DNA of 64,000 bases from Norana najaformis (GCA_964023275.1 OZ029914.1:49368530-49432529), one strand, 5' to 3'. Numbered from the stretch's first letter, positions 45,663-58,571 are shown. Translations and numbers: made by a program. Notes: a model not told the origin generated them from the sequence alone.

Positions 45663-48600
45663 ATGAAGACAACAACGCTGATCAGATTCACAGTTTCTTT
45701 CATACAATTGTTCTACGGTTAGTATTGATAATATTAAGGTCTAAGCTTGTAAAGAATTTACCAGAGTAGAATAATTGGGTTGTGTTAATTTTGATCATTG
45801 GGTGGCAACGTAGTTAAAGTTAACATATCTGAAACATTTGACCTTTTAGACAATAAAATCTAATATAACCACTCCAAATGGAATCAAGCGATGGTTTAAC
45901 AAAATCTAGTCAGGCCGATATGCTAACTTAAACTTCAAAAATCACCCTAGACTCAGTCTCCATTACCCTCACAATAATTATAATTCTCGTTTTGTAGAAG
46001 GATTATTATTAGTAGCAGCAGTAGCATCGGCAGCAGCAGTAGTGGTAGTAGTAGTAGTTGCAGCATCCTTCATGATTTAACGACGCTAAATGGATACTAA
46101 GGGCCTTTGACGTTGACTCACATCACCACGCTTTTGTGAGGTATTAGAGGCCGCTATATTAGCTATGTTAAGTGTCAAGACGAATGGTTTAGAAAAAGTT
46201 TAACTGTATCCAACCATAGTGTTAAACCACTCCTTATTCACCAATACTATCATATTCAACTAGTGTACTAGTGTCATCTCATTGCCTCCTCTGTTTGTAC
46301 CTAAAATTAGAATCGATCTTGGTGAACGAGCTTTCTCAGTTGTTGTACCTAGATTTTGGAACTCTGTTCCAGTATCTGTTCATTCTTCTCAGTCGCTTTT
46401 GTCATTTCGTTCCCAACTTAAGACTTACCTTTTTTCAAATTGCTTCCCAACCACAGGCTGCGTCTTTTGTCTTAGTGGACTGATATTCTGGATATTGACC
46501 TGATTACGGCTTGGTTTTGGTGCGCCGTCGGTTGATGCCTTGCGCATTAGATACCGGCGCGATAGAAGTTACTAATCTAAACACATCCATACATACCGCA
46601 CATATGAAACCCCATCTGTAGGCAGAGTTACTATTAAAGGATGCTCCCATGGATGACGTCAATACGCTAGACTAAGAATCAGTAAAGAGCCCACAAGAGA
46701 GATTGGAAGTTAGCTCCTCATCAGGTGTAACCCGTGAGACTGATGTTATTACGAAGATCAGTCTGTAAGTAGATGTGTACATTACACTCCAATTGTGCTG
46801 AAACTACTCATCTAATTGGTATTCTTCTGGCCTCCTTTATTGCAAAATCAAGTCAGTCGCGATGAATTATCGAATTTGAATATTTCAGTTGGTACCCAGG
46901 GGCTATTAACGCAGAAACCAAGAGATAATGTGTTCGCTCTTCTGCATAGCACAGTGGGGTTGAACTGTCCCACCGACTTAAGTGGACCCATAAATTGGGA
47001 GTTTTCGACAAATGGTTCCAACATATATTCCTGGATCTACCTGAATTCGATGATGATCCAAGCACATGAGTCAAGATACAAGATCGACTCAACTAATGGA
47101 AACTATCGTCTTATAATCGAATCCCTGGATTGGTCATATGCAGGAAGATACAAATGCACAGACGATGCTGGCCTTGGACAATCGGCAATTTCACAGCTCA
47201 CAGTTGTCGGTAATATCACAATTATAATCTTATAGAAGATAAGGTTTTCCTTGTGGGGTTTGGATATGGAATAAAACAGATAATGTCGGAATAATGCAAA
47301 CCTGAGGATAAGTCATAATTCACTGAAAAAGAACAAGACATAATAGAACATATTAAAACATAATAGAACAGAGCACAGCATAGTGATGTAGAACATAACC
47401 GAATAGAACAAAACATAATAGAACAGAACATAATAGAATGAAATCGGATGAAGTGGAGAGCAGTGGAATGAATAGATGAGTGGATAGAAATAGAGTAGAA
47501 TACGGTAGAACCAGAAAGCATATATGAAAGCTGCATACTAGAAGAATGTAAATTAGATCCACCCAGAACACGTAAAGCTGAATCTATACTTTAGTGTACA
47601 CAAAGGTGGCAAATATTGATTCCGTACAGTTCTTCACAAATAGTTTCCTTTAATAATAGTCTTAATCTTTTTGTGTTATGACTAAATTGAATTGCAACGT
47701 AATTAGATTGATGTTTCTAATTTGACCTTAACATTATATATAACAGTTTATGTTTCCCACGTTATACAGATCCGAGACCAAGGTGTTTTCACGATCTTTC
47801 ATCAAACCAGCCAACACGACCTCCATGTTTCTCAAGTTTTTCTCACTGCTCATTTTACTACTGGGGTGATGCAGTGCCGACCTTAGATCTGTTGAAATAC
47901 GTCTTCAAGCGAAACACAACAGCTGACTACAGTACAACAGAACTTCATAAGAATGCTAAAACAGTCAATGTCACTTTAAACCAACCGTGTGAGAAAATAA
48001 ACGAGACAACTGAAGTCACAAAAAGCTCGACAAGTGATGCCTGTTCTGCATGCGTTTGGCGTAAGTGTGTTAAAATTATATCGTATAAGGCCATTTACAC
48101 ACAGAAAAACAAATTAACTTGAAGTAACCTAAGATTAATCGTATTATTTGTAATCGCAAACGGTAAGCTAATATGGAATTCCGGGCGACATTGTCAGTGG
48201 AACACTGTTGCTCTTTTGGGGTTTAGATAAATTGCTTCATCACAGTTTGGGTCAAGAACAGTTCCGGATCGTGGACAACCAATAGGCAAATAGATGTGCC
48301 ATAATTGTGTTTTGTGAAGACGATGATATGGTCGCCTTCAACTTAGCGTGGAAGAGATTTCAGTAAATGGTGCTTAATAGTGCAGGGAGAAAGGTGTTTG
48401 GAGTCGAGACTCCGGCTGTTTCTGGTGCAAGAAGCGCAGAAGTGGAGCAATGGTACCCTTAAAACTTAACTTATAGTTGACATTGCTGCTGCACTACAAC
48501 AATAAAAGATATATCCACTAATCTATTCTGATCTAATCTGAGGGCGACTGTAGCGCGATTGCGATGACGATGAAGGCATCAATTCTGGTTGTTGTAAACC

Positions 48601-51600
48601 AAAACTGCCCCCACAGCAAGGTCAAATGTAGGAAAAATGAAACCCACATAGTGATATTGCCATATTGACTTCGTATGTCCTGTCCTGCATATGACGTTGC
48701 TGTTACTTGGTGCGCTTGCCAAAATCCAGAATGATTGTGTTTAATGTCAACTAAAGGGTAATGGCATCAAATACACTGATTCACTTGTTGTTGTATGGTA
48801 TGGTTTTTGACACATAACATGTTACAGATTTTACTGGCTTTCATCGAGGCCAATTTTAGAAAGCATGTTGTTAGAGTTTCTTTGGTAAATTATAACCCAT
48901 AGTGAACTACTTTTTATACGGATATCATAAAAGAGAAGTTTCCAATCACGTTACAAACGACGTTTCGTTATGGTAAAGTATGCGATGTTGATTGTTTTTT
49001 AACAAGTCGGCCAAGTTTTGAACCTCCTAAACGTAATCTGAAATTGACAATTCATTGTTAATCCCTTTCTTTCATGCAGATTACCTGCTGTGCAGTTGCT
49101 GTTGACTCTCAGGCTGTGTCAAATCTTTTGCGAACAAACCATCTACACCAAGATAATGACTAATGACTATGTGATAACCACGTTTAACAAATGAAGTTAA
49201 CTGTTATAATGTTCGTAGTGACGCACTATACTACTGACAAAAAATCACCCAGTACTGACGAAGCTGTCACGACAGTGTACAAGATAACATTAAATCACTC
49301 CACGAAAGTTGAATTGTTGTCGTTCACTACTCCAATCGCCACAAAGATAATGTTTCAAAGCGACCAAAACACTAGAGATATGACTTCAAAAGCAAATGAG
49401 ATGAATGTTTTCTGTGGCTTACTTTTCTGCTATGGTGAGGTACAGTTGTAGGTAAGCCGGTACAGAATATTCAGGCAAAATCCAACGAAACTTACCGAGA
49501 ATTAACCATGCCGAGTTCTGATAATGAAAGCTAAGATTTCCGGATGATACTGGAATTGAACTATGAGTGATGTTTTGAAATGGTTTGGTTTCAGAGTTGG
49601 TATAAGTTCACAGAAGATTTGAAAAAGTGAAAAGATTTCTCAATGATGCTGATATTGTGACAGAGAGATTGATAATTGGCTTTAGTTTGGGATGAGTATA
49701 GTTAAAAATTAATAGAAGTTTTGCAAAAGTTCTGAAAAGAAAAAAAAACAGATTTAGAGATAAATATTAACAGATTTATTGGCAATGATATAGAGAGCGG
49801 CATTTGGAATTGGATTGGGATCACCATGGCTACAAGCTCAGAGAAGTCTAGCAAAAAAATGTTTGCTTTTAGACGTTTTTTGTATCTGGCGAGAAACGAA
49901 CAATTCAAGTTAGAGCCAATAATTGACCTATAGGCCTACATAAGACAATGTATACATAGCCAATAACAATAGAATGGGAAGCTTGTGCTGCTATAAAAAT
50001 CTACGAAAAGGAAAGTGTTTTACATAATTTTAGCTCAATATTCTGTTTGCATTTTGCTTTGCACCGGAAAATAACAATAAACATTTTCAGAAACCTAAAA
50101 CTAACTGTACACATAAGATCATAGAAAAGGAAATCATTTCAGTTTTTCGAACTACCGAATTCAGGCACGTCATGGTATAAAACTAAAGAGAAACCAGTCA
50201 TCAATATGTATGCTTTTCCATTAGAGCCAACAATATCTGTTTACAGTGGGTGAGGAAACTTTGTCAAGGAAATAACAAAACTTCCAATTCGTTGTCCCTC
50301 TTAACTAATAGTTACTGTTGGGTATTTAAATATATTTACTTCATTTGTCATTTCTAAATGTAAGCAATGGTGGCAAATATGATTGGGCGAATCAGTTATG
50401 GCTGTAACCTCGATTGAACGAAATGATTGACTTAATAATGAGCCTTGCCCTTCTGCACAGCACCTGGGCATTGTGTGAAAGAATAATACTTCGTCAAAGA
50501 AATGGTAATTTCTATGGTTATTACCATATCATCGTCACTGTCATGACAGTAATAATCATGACCACTATCACCGATATCGCCATCGTAAATAATCACCTAT
50601 GACATTCATCATAATCTTCATCACAATCATCATTATCATCATCAACGTTATCGTCTCGTAGTCGTTATCCTCGCAATATTAGTGAGTTTGAGTAAACATG
50701 CCTCCATAATTTGGTTAACTAGTTCCGTTATGAATCAGCAAAGAGTTTTTTTGGCCTGTAGAGCAATTATTCTGCCTTGTGTCTCTCTATTCGTTTCAGA
50801 TGGCATGGTAGACTGCGCAACGAAAATCCAAGTCCTCGGTGTCTTAGTTTCTCTGGCTGCTTTTGTCCTCGTCGTCCTCAGTGTGTACATTGTGTATCTC
50901 AAAAGAATTATTACAAGTAACGATCTTACTGGTTTACCAGTTGATAAGACTGTAGAGTTTGCATATAATATTACGAATAAACTGCTTTATTCGCTAATTC
51001 GATTAATGTATGTGTAGGGTGTATTTTTCCTCAAGGAAGACTCGTGTTATTATGTAGCGGATACAGAATTTGGGGTCTGGCGCGAAGCCCACAAAGGAAG
51101 CTTAAAGCATTGACACGATTAAAGAATTTGTATAGCATTTTGTGAACGTTTACTGTTAGTATTCTAGAACAGAATAGTAAACCCTCAAGGTAAATGTTCC
51201 AAATCAGGGTTGGATTTGTGAAGTTTTGGGAGGTTGAAATTTAGAATATGAAATCAGTGGGTTCAAAGGTGACAAGATGCCGCGGATGAAGAGATGCGAA
51301 TAGGGCTGCCAACCGTCCCGTATTCACCTGGACGGACCCGGAATCGGCCTTGGGTGTCCCGTGTCCCGGATTGATCCCAAATTGTCCCAGAATTTGATGT
51401 AAATATCCACTTCACCGAATGTTGTTCTTCTTTTCGCACAATAAACTCGAACAGCCGGCTTTTAACAGGTTTTACAGAGTGACCATAGAATAGAGGGTAG
51501 TTAGATTAGCAGACCCAATAAATGACATCTGCAAATTGCATGCATCATGGATATATATATATGAATTTCGCTCGTGCTAGGCCCTGAAGTTTGGTTGGTT

Positions 51601-52461
51601 AGTGGAATTTAATAAACGTTTTGCTCTTGAAGTTGATTCAAATTTTATATTTAGGCCACTTGTCTCTTGATAATTTGAGTCAAATCATTTGACTGTAATT
51701 TTTAACGACTATTTGCAGTAGATCCCACATTAGGCTGACGCAACATTCGTTACATACAGTGATGTGGACAGGGTAAATTGGTACTGGCATATCGAGTGAC
51801 TATGTGGGCGTTCCGGATTGGCAGAATCAAGTTGGCAGCCCTAGATGCGAAGGTCCGAATGTTTTACAAATACGGCTATGAAATGGTGGTTTTATATTTA
51901 TCTTCACACAATTGCTGTGATAAATGTTCAGTCTAAGGTTTGCAGTAGTGGCGCTTAAGTTTTGTTGTTTTACTTGTTGCACTTGTAATGTTTTGCCATT
52001 ACGATACTGACATTACCTTATATTTGCCATTGCAATGCACTGTATTGTCAATTAAACTTATTTTGAAACTGTGGCGCTTTCTTTTACTAATTAGCATTAT
52101 TATTGTGAATTTACCAGATTTGAAAGGCGGAAACGACGGCTCTCCTTCTGCTCGTTCTTGTTCTGGCAGCAGTCCGCCAGATAACCAGGGATACGAGTTC
52201 GTTGAAGGAGACTTCAATGACGCATCTGCAGATGCAATGATTGAGGGCAACTATGACGCACTGGGTCACCGTGGACCCCACAAGCCATGCGTCTACGACC
52301 GACTGAAGGGATCGAAGCAGTCGACCAACAGAGCAACGGTCCGTTCAGTCACAGCAGAAGAAGAAAGCCAAACATCTGCTGGTGTCTCTTTGGTTACTAC
52401 TGAAACAGTAAGCAGAAGAAAGTCACAAGATAAAGACAATTACCTTATGTTGGTGCAGTAA
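45663..52461 (+). CDS. Gene D: complete Ig receptor with ITAM-like tail, 375 aa
   Basis: Exons 45663-45717, 46889-47209, 47770-48060, 50800-50916 and 52118-52461 join, all in phase 1, into 375 codons ending TAA. Residues 1-19: leader (TLIRFTVSFIQLFYG). 19-125: V-like Ig with GLNCPTD, INWEFS and the classic SLDWSYAGRYKC then LTVVG. 126-222: divergent second domain with nine Cys-bearing positions (PRCFHD, PPCFSSFSHC, QPCEK, DACSACVW) and sequons NTT, NVT, NET. 232-256: membrane helix (VLGVLVSLAAFVLVVLSVYI), then KR stop-transfer. Tail 257-375 has Tyr287 (YEFV), Tyr307 (YDAL), Tyr321 (YDRL) and Tyr370 (YLML). YDAL-x10-YDRL resembles an immunoreceptor activation motif with a slightly long spacer. 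Predicted plasma-membrane receptor signalling through Src/Syk-type kinases (inference). Unlike A and B the tail is one exon. Donors GTTAGT and GTAATA are non-optimal. Confidence 0.75.
46265..46565 (+). mobile_element. LINE C-terminal tail and 3' UTR in gene D intron 1
   Basis: The plus frame 46282-46440: LGERAFSVVVPRFWNSVPVS then SFRSQLKTYLF, the CR1/L2 LINE C-terminus, followed by ATTACGGCTTGG and GATGCCTTGCGCATTAGATA. Confidence 0.85.
47338..47445 (+). repeat. ACATAATAGAAC minisatellite in gene D intron 2
   Basis: At least six short units of ACATAATAGAACA with variants. Ser/Cys-rich antisense ORFs here are artefacts. Confidence 0.8.
48061..49218 (+). other. Gene D intron 3, 5' part, unassigned
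   Basis: No repeat or domain recognised. Confidence 0.4.
49219..49434 (+). CDS. Candidate optional stalk exon of gene D
   Basis: The 216-nt open segment runs from a phase-1 acceptor (TTCGTAG) to a phase-1 donor (TATG|GTGAGG), so including it keeps the D frame and adds 72 residues. It is Thr/Ser/Lys-rich (HYTTDKKSPSTDE, ITLNHSTK with an N-x-S sequon, SFTTPIATK) and ends with FCGLLFCYG, fitting a glycosylated membrane-proximal stalk. The acceptor has a poor pyrimidine tract, and an ATG-initiated ORF spans the same frame from 49191. Could be a decayed exon or chance. Confidence 0.3.
49435..50799 (+). other. Gene D intron 3, 3' part, unassigned
   Basis: AT-rich, with an ATCATC/CATCGT imperfect repeat at 50525-50660. 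No domain-bearing ORF. Confidence 0.4.
51301..51843. mobile_element. hAT-type MITE, copy 2 (gene D last intron)
   Basis: Perfect 13-bp terminal inverted repeats TAGGGCTGCCAAC and an exact 8-bp target duplication GATGCGAA (51293-51300, 51844-51851) identify a hAT-type non-autonomous element of 543 bp. It is inverted relative to the copy at 45033. Confidence 0.88.
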
Positions 52462-52799
52462 ATTACGGAGCATGACGTACTATCAACAGATAAGCTGTGC
52501 AATAATCAAGACAGAATCATATTGTCAAATTAATTTAAGTTTAATTGAGAAATACTCAGTGATTTAAAGAAAATTTAAAGAAAAATTTAAAGGTATCATT
52601 AAAGGATGACCCATATAAGGGTAAAACTCAAATTTAAGGTTTATAACAGACGAGAATCCAGATCTTTGTTTTTTTTTCAAATTTCCCTACTACTTGTCGC
52701 TTAAAACGCGCAGACTATAATCGCTGGTCATATTTTGTAATCGATGGTCAGTTTGGTCATCGATGATCACTGCAAGTCACTTATCTAATCTAATATGAT

Positions 52800-53078
52800 T
52801 TAACCCAATAACTTCTATAGCGCCGTTATCGAAATGAACAAGACATTAATCGATTGTCGTTTCAAGTCAAACAGTAGTAAAAAATCGTAATCCTCTGGAG
52901 ATGCCCGGTCGAAATCCGATAGATCGTGGAAATCAGAGGTCAGGTTACGGTAGGTAAGCAAGTTGAGGCAGATGAGTCTTAAGTTTATAGGTGAATGGCA
53001 GTAAAGAACTGACGCAACGAAGTTGGGCAACCCATGACCCCATAACTCCATTTTGTCAAGGTGGAGATATCCCATAGT
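52800..53078 (-). mobile_element. LINE 3' tail, minus orientation
   Basis: TCTATAGCGCCGTTATCG, TTAATCGATTGTCGTTTCAA and GGTTACGGTAGGTAAGC match the tail family at 11.3, 28.4 and 34.9 kb. Coding is decayed. 53079-53700 after it shows nothing recognisable. Confidence 0.68.
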
Positions 53079-53757
53079 TCAAGCAGAGTCGTCGTTGGGT
53101 GATTTCTGTAAAAGTCAATTGCCAGCTGTTAGCTACTCGTCCCCGCCAATAGTTATTATTTCATTGTGACTAAATTGGTTGCTCATGGTAAGTCCTGCTT
53201 TTGCTCTATTTGTAGAGATTTGCCTAATTTCTTTCGCTTTTGCACGACTCGTGTAATTTACCAGTCGTTGAACATCGGTAGAACAAACCCATTTTGGGTG
53301 TATGGTTATGCAAATTTACATTGCAATACAGAACTGTTTGAAAACTTATGTTGAACTAGATAAGCTTCAAGATAATTGAGTTTAATATGCTTCCATGTGT
53401 ATAATTGTTAGTGCATCATAAGCTCTGCTATCAGTATAAGCCTTTATTGCACACGTATTACAGTAACGTTTAAGGACAAGTAAAAATTGCTTTTGCACAG
53501 TCTTGTATATACGTGGTAATATTAGAAGCTTTTATGATTTGTCAATGTAAATAGTATACGACTATTCTGTGATACTTTGAAAGGCAGAATAAGATATCGA
53601 CATTGAACATCATTATGAACTGGATTATTGGACTCTGGTGTTGTACATAATCCTGTTAAATGCACTTATTTTAATGCAATCTAGTGCACCCTAATGTACT
53701 TTGACTTAATTGGAAGACTTCTATGGCGCCGTTGTCGTAAGCGTCGATAAATGGTCC

Positions 53758-54606
53758 AGGTCATGTCATGTCATGTCATGCACCAACGTCGCTGCGCGAC
53801 GGTTGGCTACATGAATGGACTAGAGCTCTCCATTGACGCCTATTGCGTGCAGCGGCGAGAAGACAAGAACCAGAAAGGTTCGTCCAGGAAAGAATATTGT
53901 CGATCCAGTTAATTTGGGGTCTGCCACGGTGTCGATAGCCTTCAACGTGACCCAGAATGATGGAATTTTCTATGGAATCTTGAGGAAGTCTAATGATGTG
54001 ACCAAAATAGCGGAGTTTGCGAGCTTTAGTGGAACTCAAGAGCTCGGGGTAAGTTCTAGCAAGGTGATAAACTTGCTCCGTGGTAAGCTTGAGCGTCCAG
54101 GGGATGCGCAGAAGCTTTCGAATGCATTTGTTCTCAAAAATCTGGATTTGCTTCTCTTCAGCTTTTTTGAGCGTCCATGATTCGCACCCATAGGTTGCAA
54201 CTGACCACACCAGGGATTTCATCAAACGAAGTTTGGTTTGAGTGCTGATGGATTTGTTTTTCCAGACCTTCGTGAGTTTCACCATGACTTCCATACCCAT
54301 GGCCAATCTGGACTTAACATCGCCTGAGCACTTTGCGTCGCTTGAAATTTTGCTGCCCAGATATGTAAAGTTATCAACCTGCTTGAGTTTATCGCCTGCA
54401 ACAAAAACCTCGAGGACCTCGTCGGTGTTGGTCATAACTTTCGTTTTCGAAGTATTTGTACTCCTCAGCAGCGGTTTCGACTCTTCGGACGAGTTCCTGG
54501 AGTTCCGGTGAAGTAGCGACCAAGAGGATGTCATCAAAATGGTCGATAGGTAGTGAAGAATATGAAACTTCGCCTTGTCCTCATGCAATGTCATGTCGAA
54601 ATACAT
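53758..54606 (-). mobile_element. RTE-like LINE, C-terminal 276 codons with (CATGA)n tail
   Basis: The minus-strand frame 54606-53776: DNFTYLGSKISSDAKCSGDV, TKLRLMKSLVWSVATYGCES, LRYFGHIIRLP, HRGRPQINWIDNI, the post-catalytic region of an RTE-type reverse transcriptase. The element ends in a CATGA repeat at 53763-53780. It is 5'-truncated but uninterrupted; the copy differs from the 28.6-kb one and is a separate subfamily. Confidence 0.88.
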
Positions 54607-54845
54607 GGATTGGCAAAAGGAAACGTCGACTGGAGCAAACTAATCTCAGAACTTCTAAAGCAAACTTGTTATATATATATTTGTGTGTGTGTGTGTAAAG
54701 TGGTATTTGCTGAAAGTTTGAAGCCTGTGTTGCACAGAGATAGATGGACGGACGAATGTATGAACAGAGGAACAGAGACTGCGTTGTTCAGGATGCAGAG
54801 TGTACACAATGGGTGTCAAAGACTTGAAACATTGACCAGAGGGGA

Positions 54846-55712
<867 letters not shown>

Positions 55713-55782
55713 GTCACGAATAGAAAAACCCATGTCGGGGAAAAAGACGTTTCACGAACATACAAGTTTTTCTATTCGTGAC
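55713..55782. mobile_element. 70-bp inverted-repeat element
   Basis: Perfect 18-bp inverted repeats TGTCACGAATAGAAAAAC at both ends of a 70-bp segment, set between CA-rich flanks (ACACCACAC / CACACACCAC) that may hide a target duplication. Too short to code; probably a minimal MITE. Confidence 0.55.
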
Positions 55783-56077
55783 ACACACACCACACACCAA
55801 TTCCTTGTAGGAGAAGTTCAGTGCGAAGAAGCGAACTCCAGGTCACGAGTTTGTATACGAGAAGTGCAAATCGGGGTGTTATGAGTGTGTAAAGACTGTG
55901 CCTTGAAAACCCTATGATCGTCTTCGGGGGTTCTTGTCATTCATCATCGAAGACGAATGCACACGAGTCGACTGCTATCATAGAACCCGTGACTTAAGGA
56001 ACAGCTAGCATGACAGAAACTCATGGCAGTTATATTTGAACTACTGGATTAAATCTAAATCTCTAAATGATGCTTAA

Positions 56078-58571
56078 CCCTTAACAGGATACCTGGGGTC
56101 CATCTGGACCCCAGTGCTAGAATAATGTTATTACAGCTTGTTCGCCAGATGGCATGCAGATGCTGTTTAATGTATTCCTCAAGGAGTGTTTTGGCAACAT
56201 TTCGGTACAAAAAGTTTTGAAAAGAAATATATCTGGTACCCAGACAAAGAAGAAATATGCTGGGGTCTCTGTAGACCCCAAACATTGCAATTATTGAAAC
56301 AGTCTGGAAGTTGTTACTTATTTTATTGAAACCCTCAGTGTAACACCTTTATTATCAGGAAAGGTTTTCACATAAGTTATTCCACATCTAATGCTTTCTT
56401 TTACGTACTTATTTGCAAGTTTTCGTGAAAAAAATGGAGCGACATCAGAGATTTTCGGCAGCGGAAGCCCTACGAAGAATTATGGAAGACAGCGACGATG
56501 AGACAACTTCTATTCAGGATGAAGAAGATAGTGAAGTGGATCACTTGTCCAAGGAATCTTCTTCAGACAGTGACTCCTCTGAAAATAATTCTGATGAAGG
56601 CCATCTTGAAGTGAGTAATAATGAACAATATTGTCCTCAACCACCTAGAGTTATTAGACGAGGAAGAGGTCGTGCACGAGGCAACCGATACGCATCGTCG
56701 AATTCAGTAAGAGGAAGAGCAACAGCCACTGCCGTGGCTAACCAGGATGGACCTAATTGGTGTCCAGATCCTACACATGAAGGCACCTTATTCACCTCCA
56801 AGAACGGAAGTCAGTGGGATGCTGATCCTCCTGCTTCCCGTCGTCGGGGCCCACATGACATCATTCGCAACCGCCCTGGAGTGAGACGTGAAGCAGTTTC
56901 AACAGCAGAATTGGATGCTTTTCAAAAGATTTTCTCACCAGAAATATTCGACATAATTGTACGCGAAACAAACCGGGAGGCAAAGAGGATTTGTGAGATA
57001 TGGAATCAAGAACATCAGGATGATAATCAGAGGAAATGGACAGAGACGACTCTGCAAGAAATGAAAGCATTTCTTGGTCTTCTGATATTATCGGGAGTGT
57101 ACCGGGGAAGACTGGAACCATTGGAAGACTTGTGGTCAGAGGAACATGGACGACCGATCTTTGCCGCTGTGATGTCTTCCAACCGATTCAAAGCGATTCT
57201 TCGATATTTTCGGTTCGATGACAAGAGAACGAGGGAGCAGCGTCGTTCTGTAGACAAGCTAGCCCCGATTCGGGATATCTGGGAAATGTTCCTTGCCCAA
57301 CTGCCGAAGTGCATAACACCAGGAATGGACATAACTGTCGATGAACAACTTGTGCCATTTAGAGGCAAATGTCCATTCCGCCAGTACATTCCTAGTAAGC
57401 CTGCCAAGTATGGAGTAAAAATCTGGTGGGCATGTGATTCAACAACTTCTTTTCCTCTGTCTGGGGAAGTGAACTTGGGACGTCAGCCAGGCAGTGCACG
57501 TGAAGAGAACCAAGGTGCACGAGTTGTTATGTCTCTGACCAACAGATGGTTGAAATCAGGACGCAACATTGTTATGGACAACTTTTTTACAAGCGTTCCT
57601 CTGGCAAAAAATTTGCTTTCACAAAACACTACAATTGTGGGGACAATTAGAAGAAACAAACCGGATATTCCATCACAGTTGACAGATTCAAAAGGGAGAG
57701 TGGAAAATTCGACTATATTTGCATTTTCTGAACACTTGACACTTGTCTCGTATGTGCCAAAGAAAAAGAAGGTGGTGACATTATTGTCCACCATGCATCA
57801 TGACTGTGCTGTTGAAGGACCAACCAAAAAGCCTCATGTAATTCTTCATTACAATGACTTCAAAGGAGGCGTAGACAATATGGACAAGCTTGCCACAACC
57901 TAAACTTGCAGGCGAAAATGTAACCGATGGCCACTTGCGGTTTTTTTCAACATGATCGATGTTGGTGGAATTGCAGCCTTTCTTATCTGGCTGTACAGCC
58001 ATCCAGATAACCTTGCGAAACAACAACGACTTCGGAGAAATTTTCTGATCCAACTTGGCAGACAACTGGTGGAAGATTGTATTCAACTGCGTCTTTGTAA
58101 TCCACAAGCTCTGCAGAAAGGAGCACGACTGTCCCTCAAGAGACTTGCATATACCATTTCAGATTCAACATTGTCGAATAAACCACCAGCTAAAAGGCGT
58201 TGTGTCTTATGTCCAAGGGTCAAGGACAGAAAAACAAAGCAACTCTGCGCAGTCTGCAACAGAAATGTGTGCAAAGATCACGGCACACCTAGAGTAATGT
58301 GCTCAGAATGTCTATAACTTTCAAGACAATCATTGGATTTTTAGAACTTTATATAAATTTTCTAGGAATTTTCCTTTAAATCCAACAAATTTTCTTTTAA
58401 AATCACTTGCCCTGATAAACTAAATGAAGTCTAATACACTGCGAACGGCATGTGCTACCCATAATAGTTTCTTCATTTGCAAATTGGTATTTTTAAGCAA
58501 TAAATAGTGTGGGGTCCGAAGAGACCCCAGGTGGTCAGAAACGTGATTTTTAGAACGTGTCCTGTTGAGGG
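56078..58571 (+). mobile_element. piggyBac transposon, full length, 2494 bp
   Basis: TTAA at 56074-56077 and 58572-58575 flank termini CCCTTAACAGGATACC (left) and CCCTCAACAGGACACG (right, reverse complement). Subterminal palindromes of GGGGTC...GACCCC type occur at 56094-56115, 56261-56280 and 58510-58527. One transposase frame occupies most of the element. Confidence 0.93.
56434..58317 (+). pseudogene. piggyBac transposase with one premature stop
   Basis: ATG at 56434; the frame runs 627 codons to TAA at 58315-58317 but contains one in-frame TAA at 57901-57903. The N-half is acidic (Asp/Glu/Ser, residues 15-60), then an Arg/Gly-rich patch. The DDE_Tnp_1_7 core shows the three piggyBac aspartates in VDEQLVPFRGKC, VMDNFFTSVPLA and KGGVDNMDKL. 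The premature stop falls a few codons after the third Asp. The frame then continues with CRRKCNRWP, and the C-terminal Cys-rich domain (CVLCPRVKDRK, CAVCNRNVCKDHG, CSEC) that binds the termini is intact. The enzyme excises and reinserts at TTAA without footprints; this copy should make only a truncated protein lacking the end-binding domain unless read through. Confidence 0.93.

Noticed and set aside
50414-50508. Leader exon of a further Ig gene (hydrophobic start, donor G|GTAATT)
   Set aside because: Hydrophobic core is short, no Ig exon follows before the gene D membrane exon, and the acceptor inside it is out of phase.
52118-52461. Strict inhibitory ITIM motifs in gene D
   Set aside because: None of the four tyrosines has Ile, Val, Leu or Ser at position -2 with the required +3 residue; only the ITAM-like spacing is kept.
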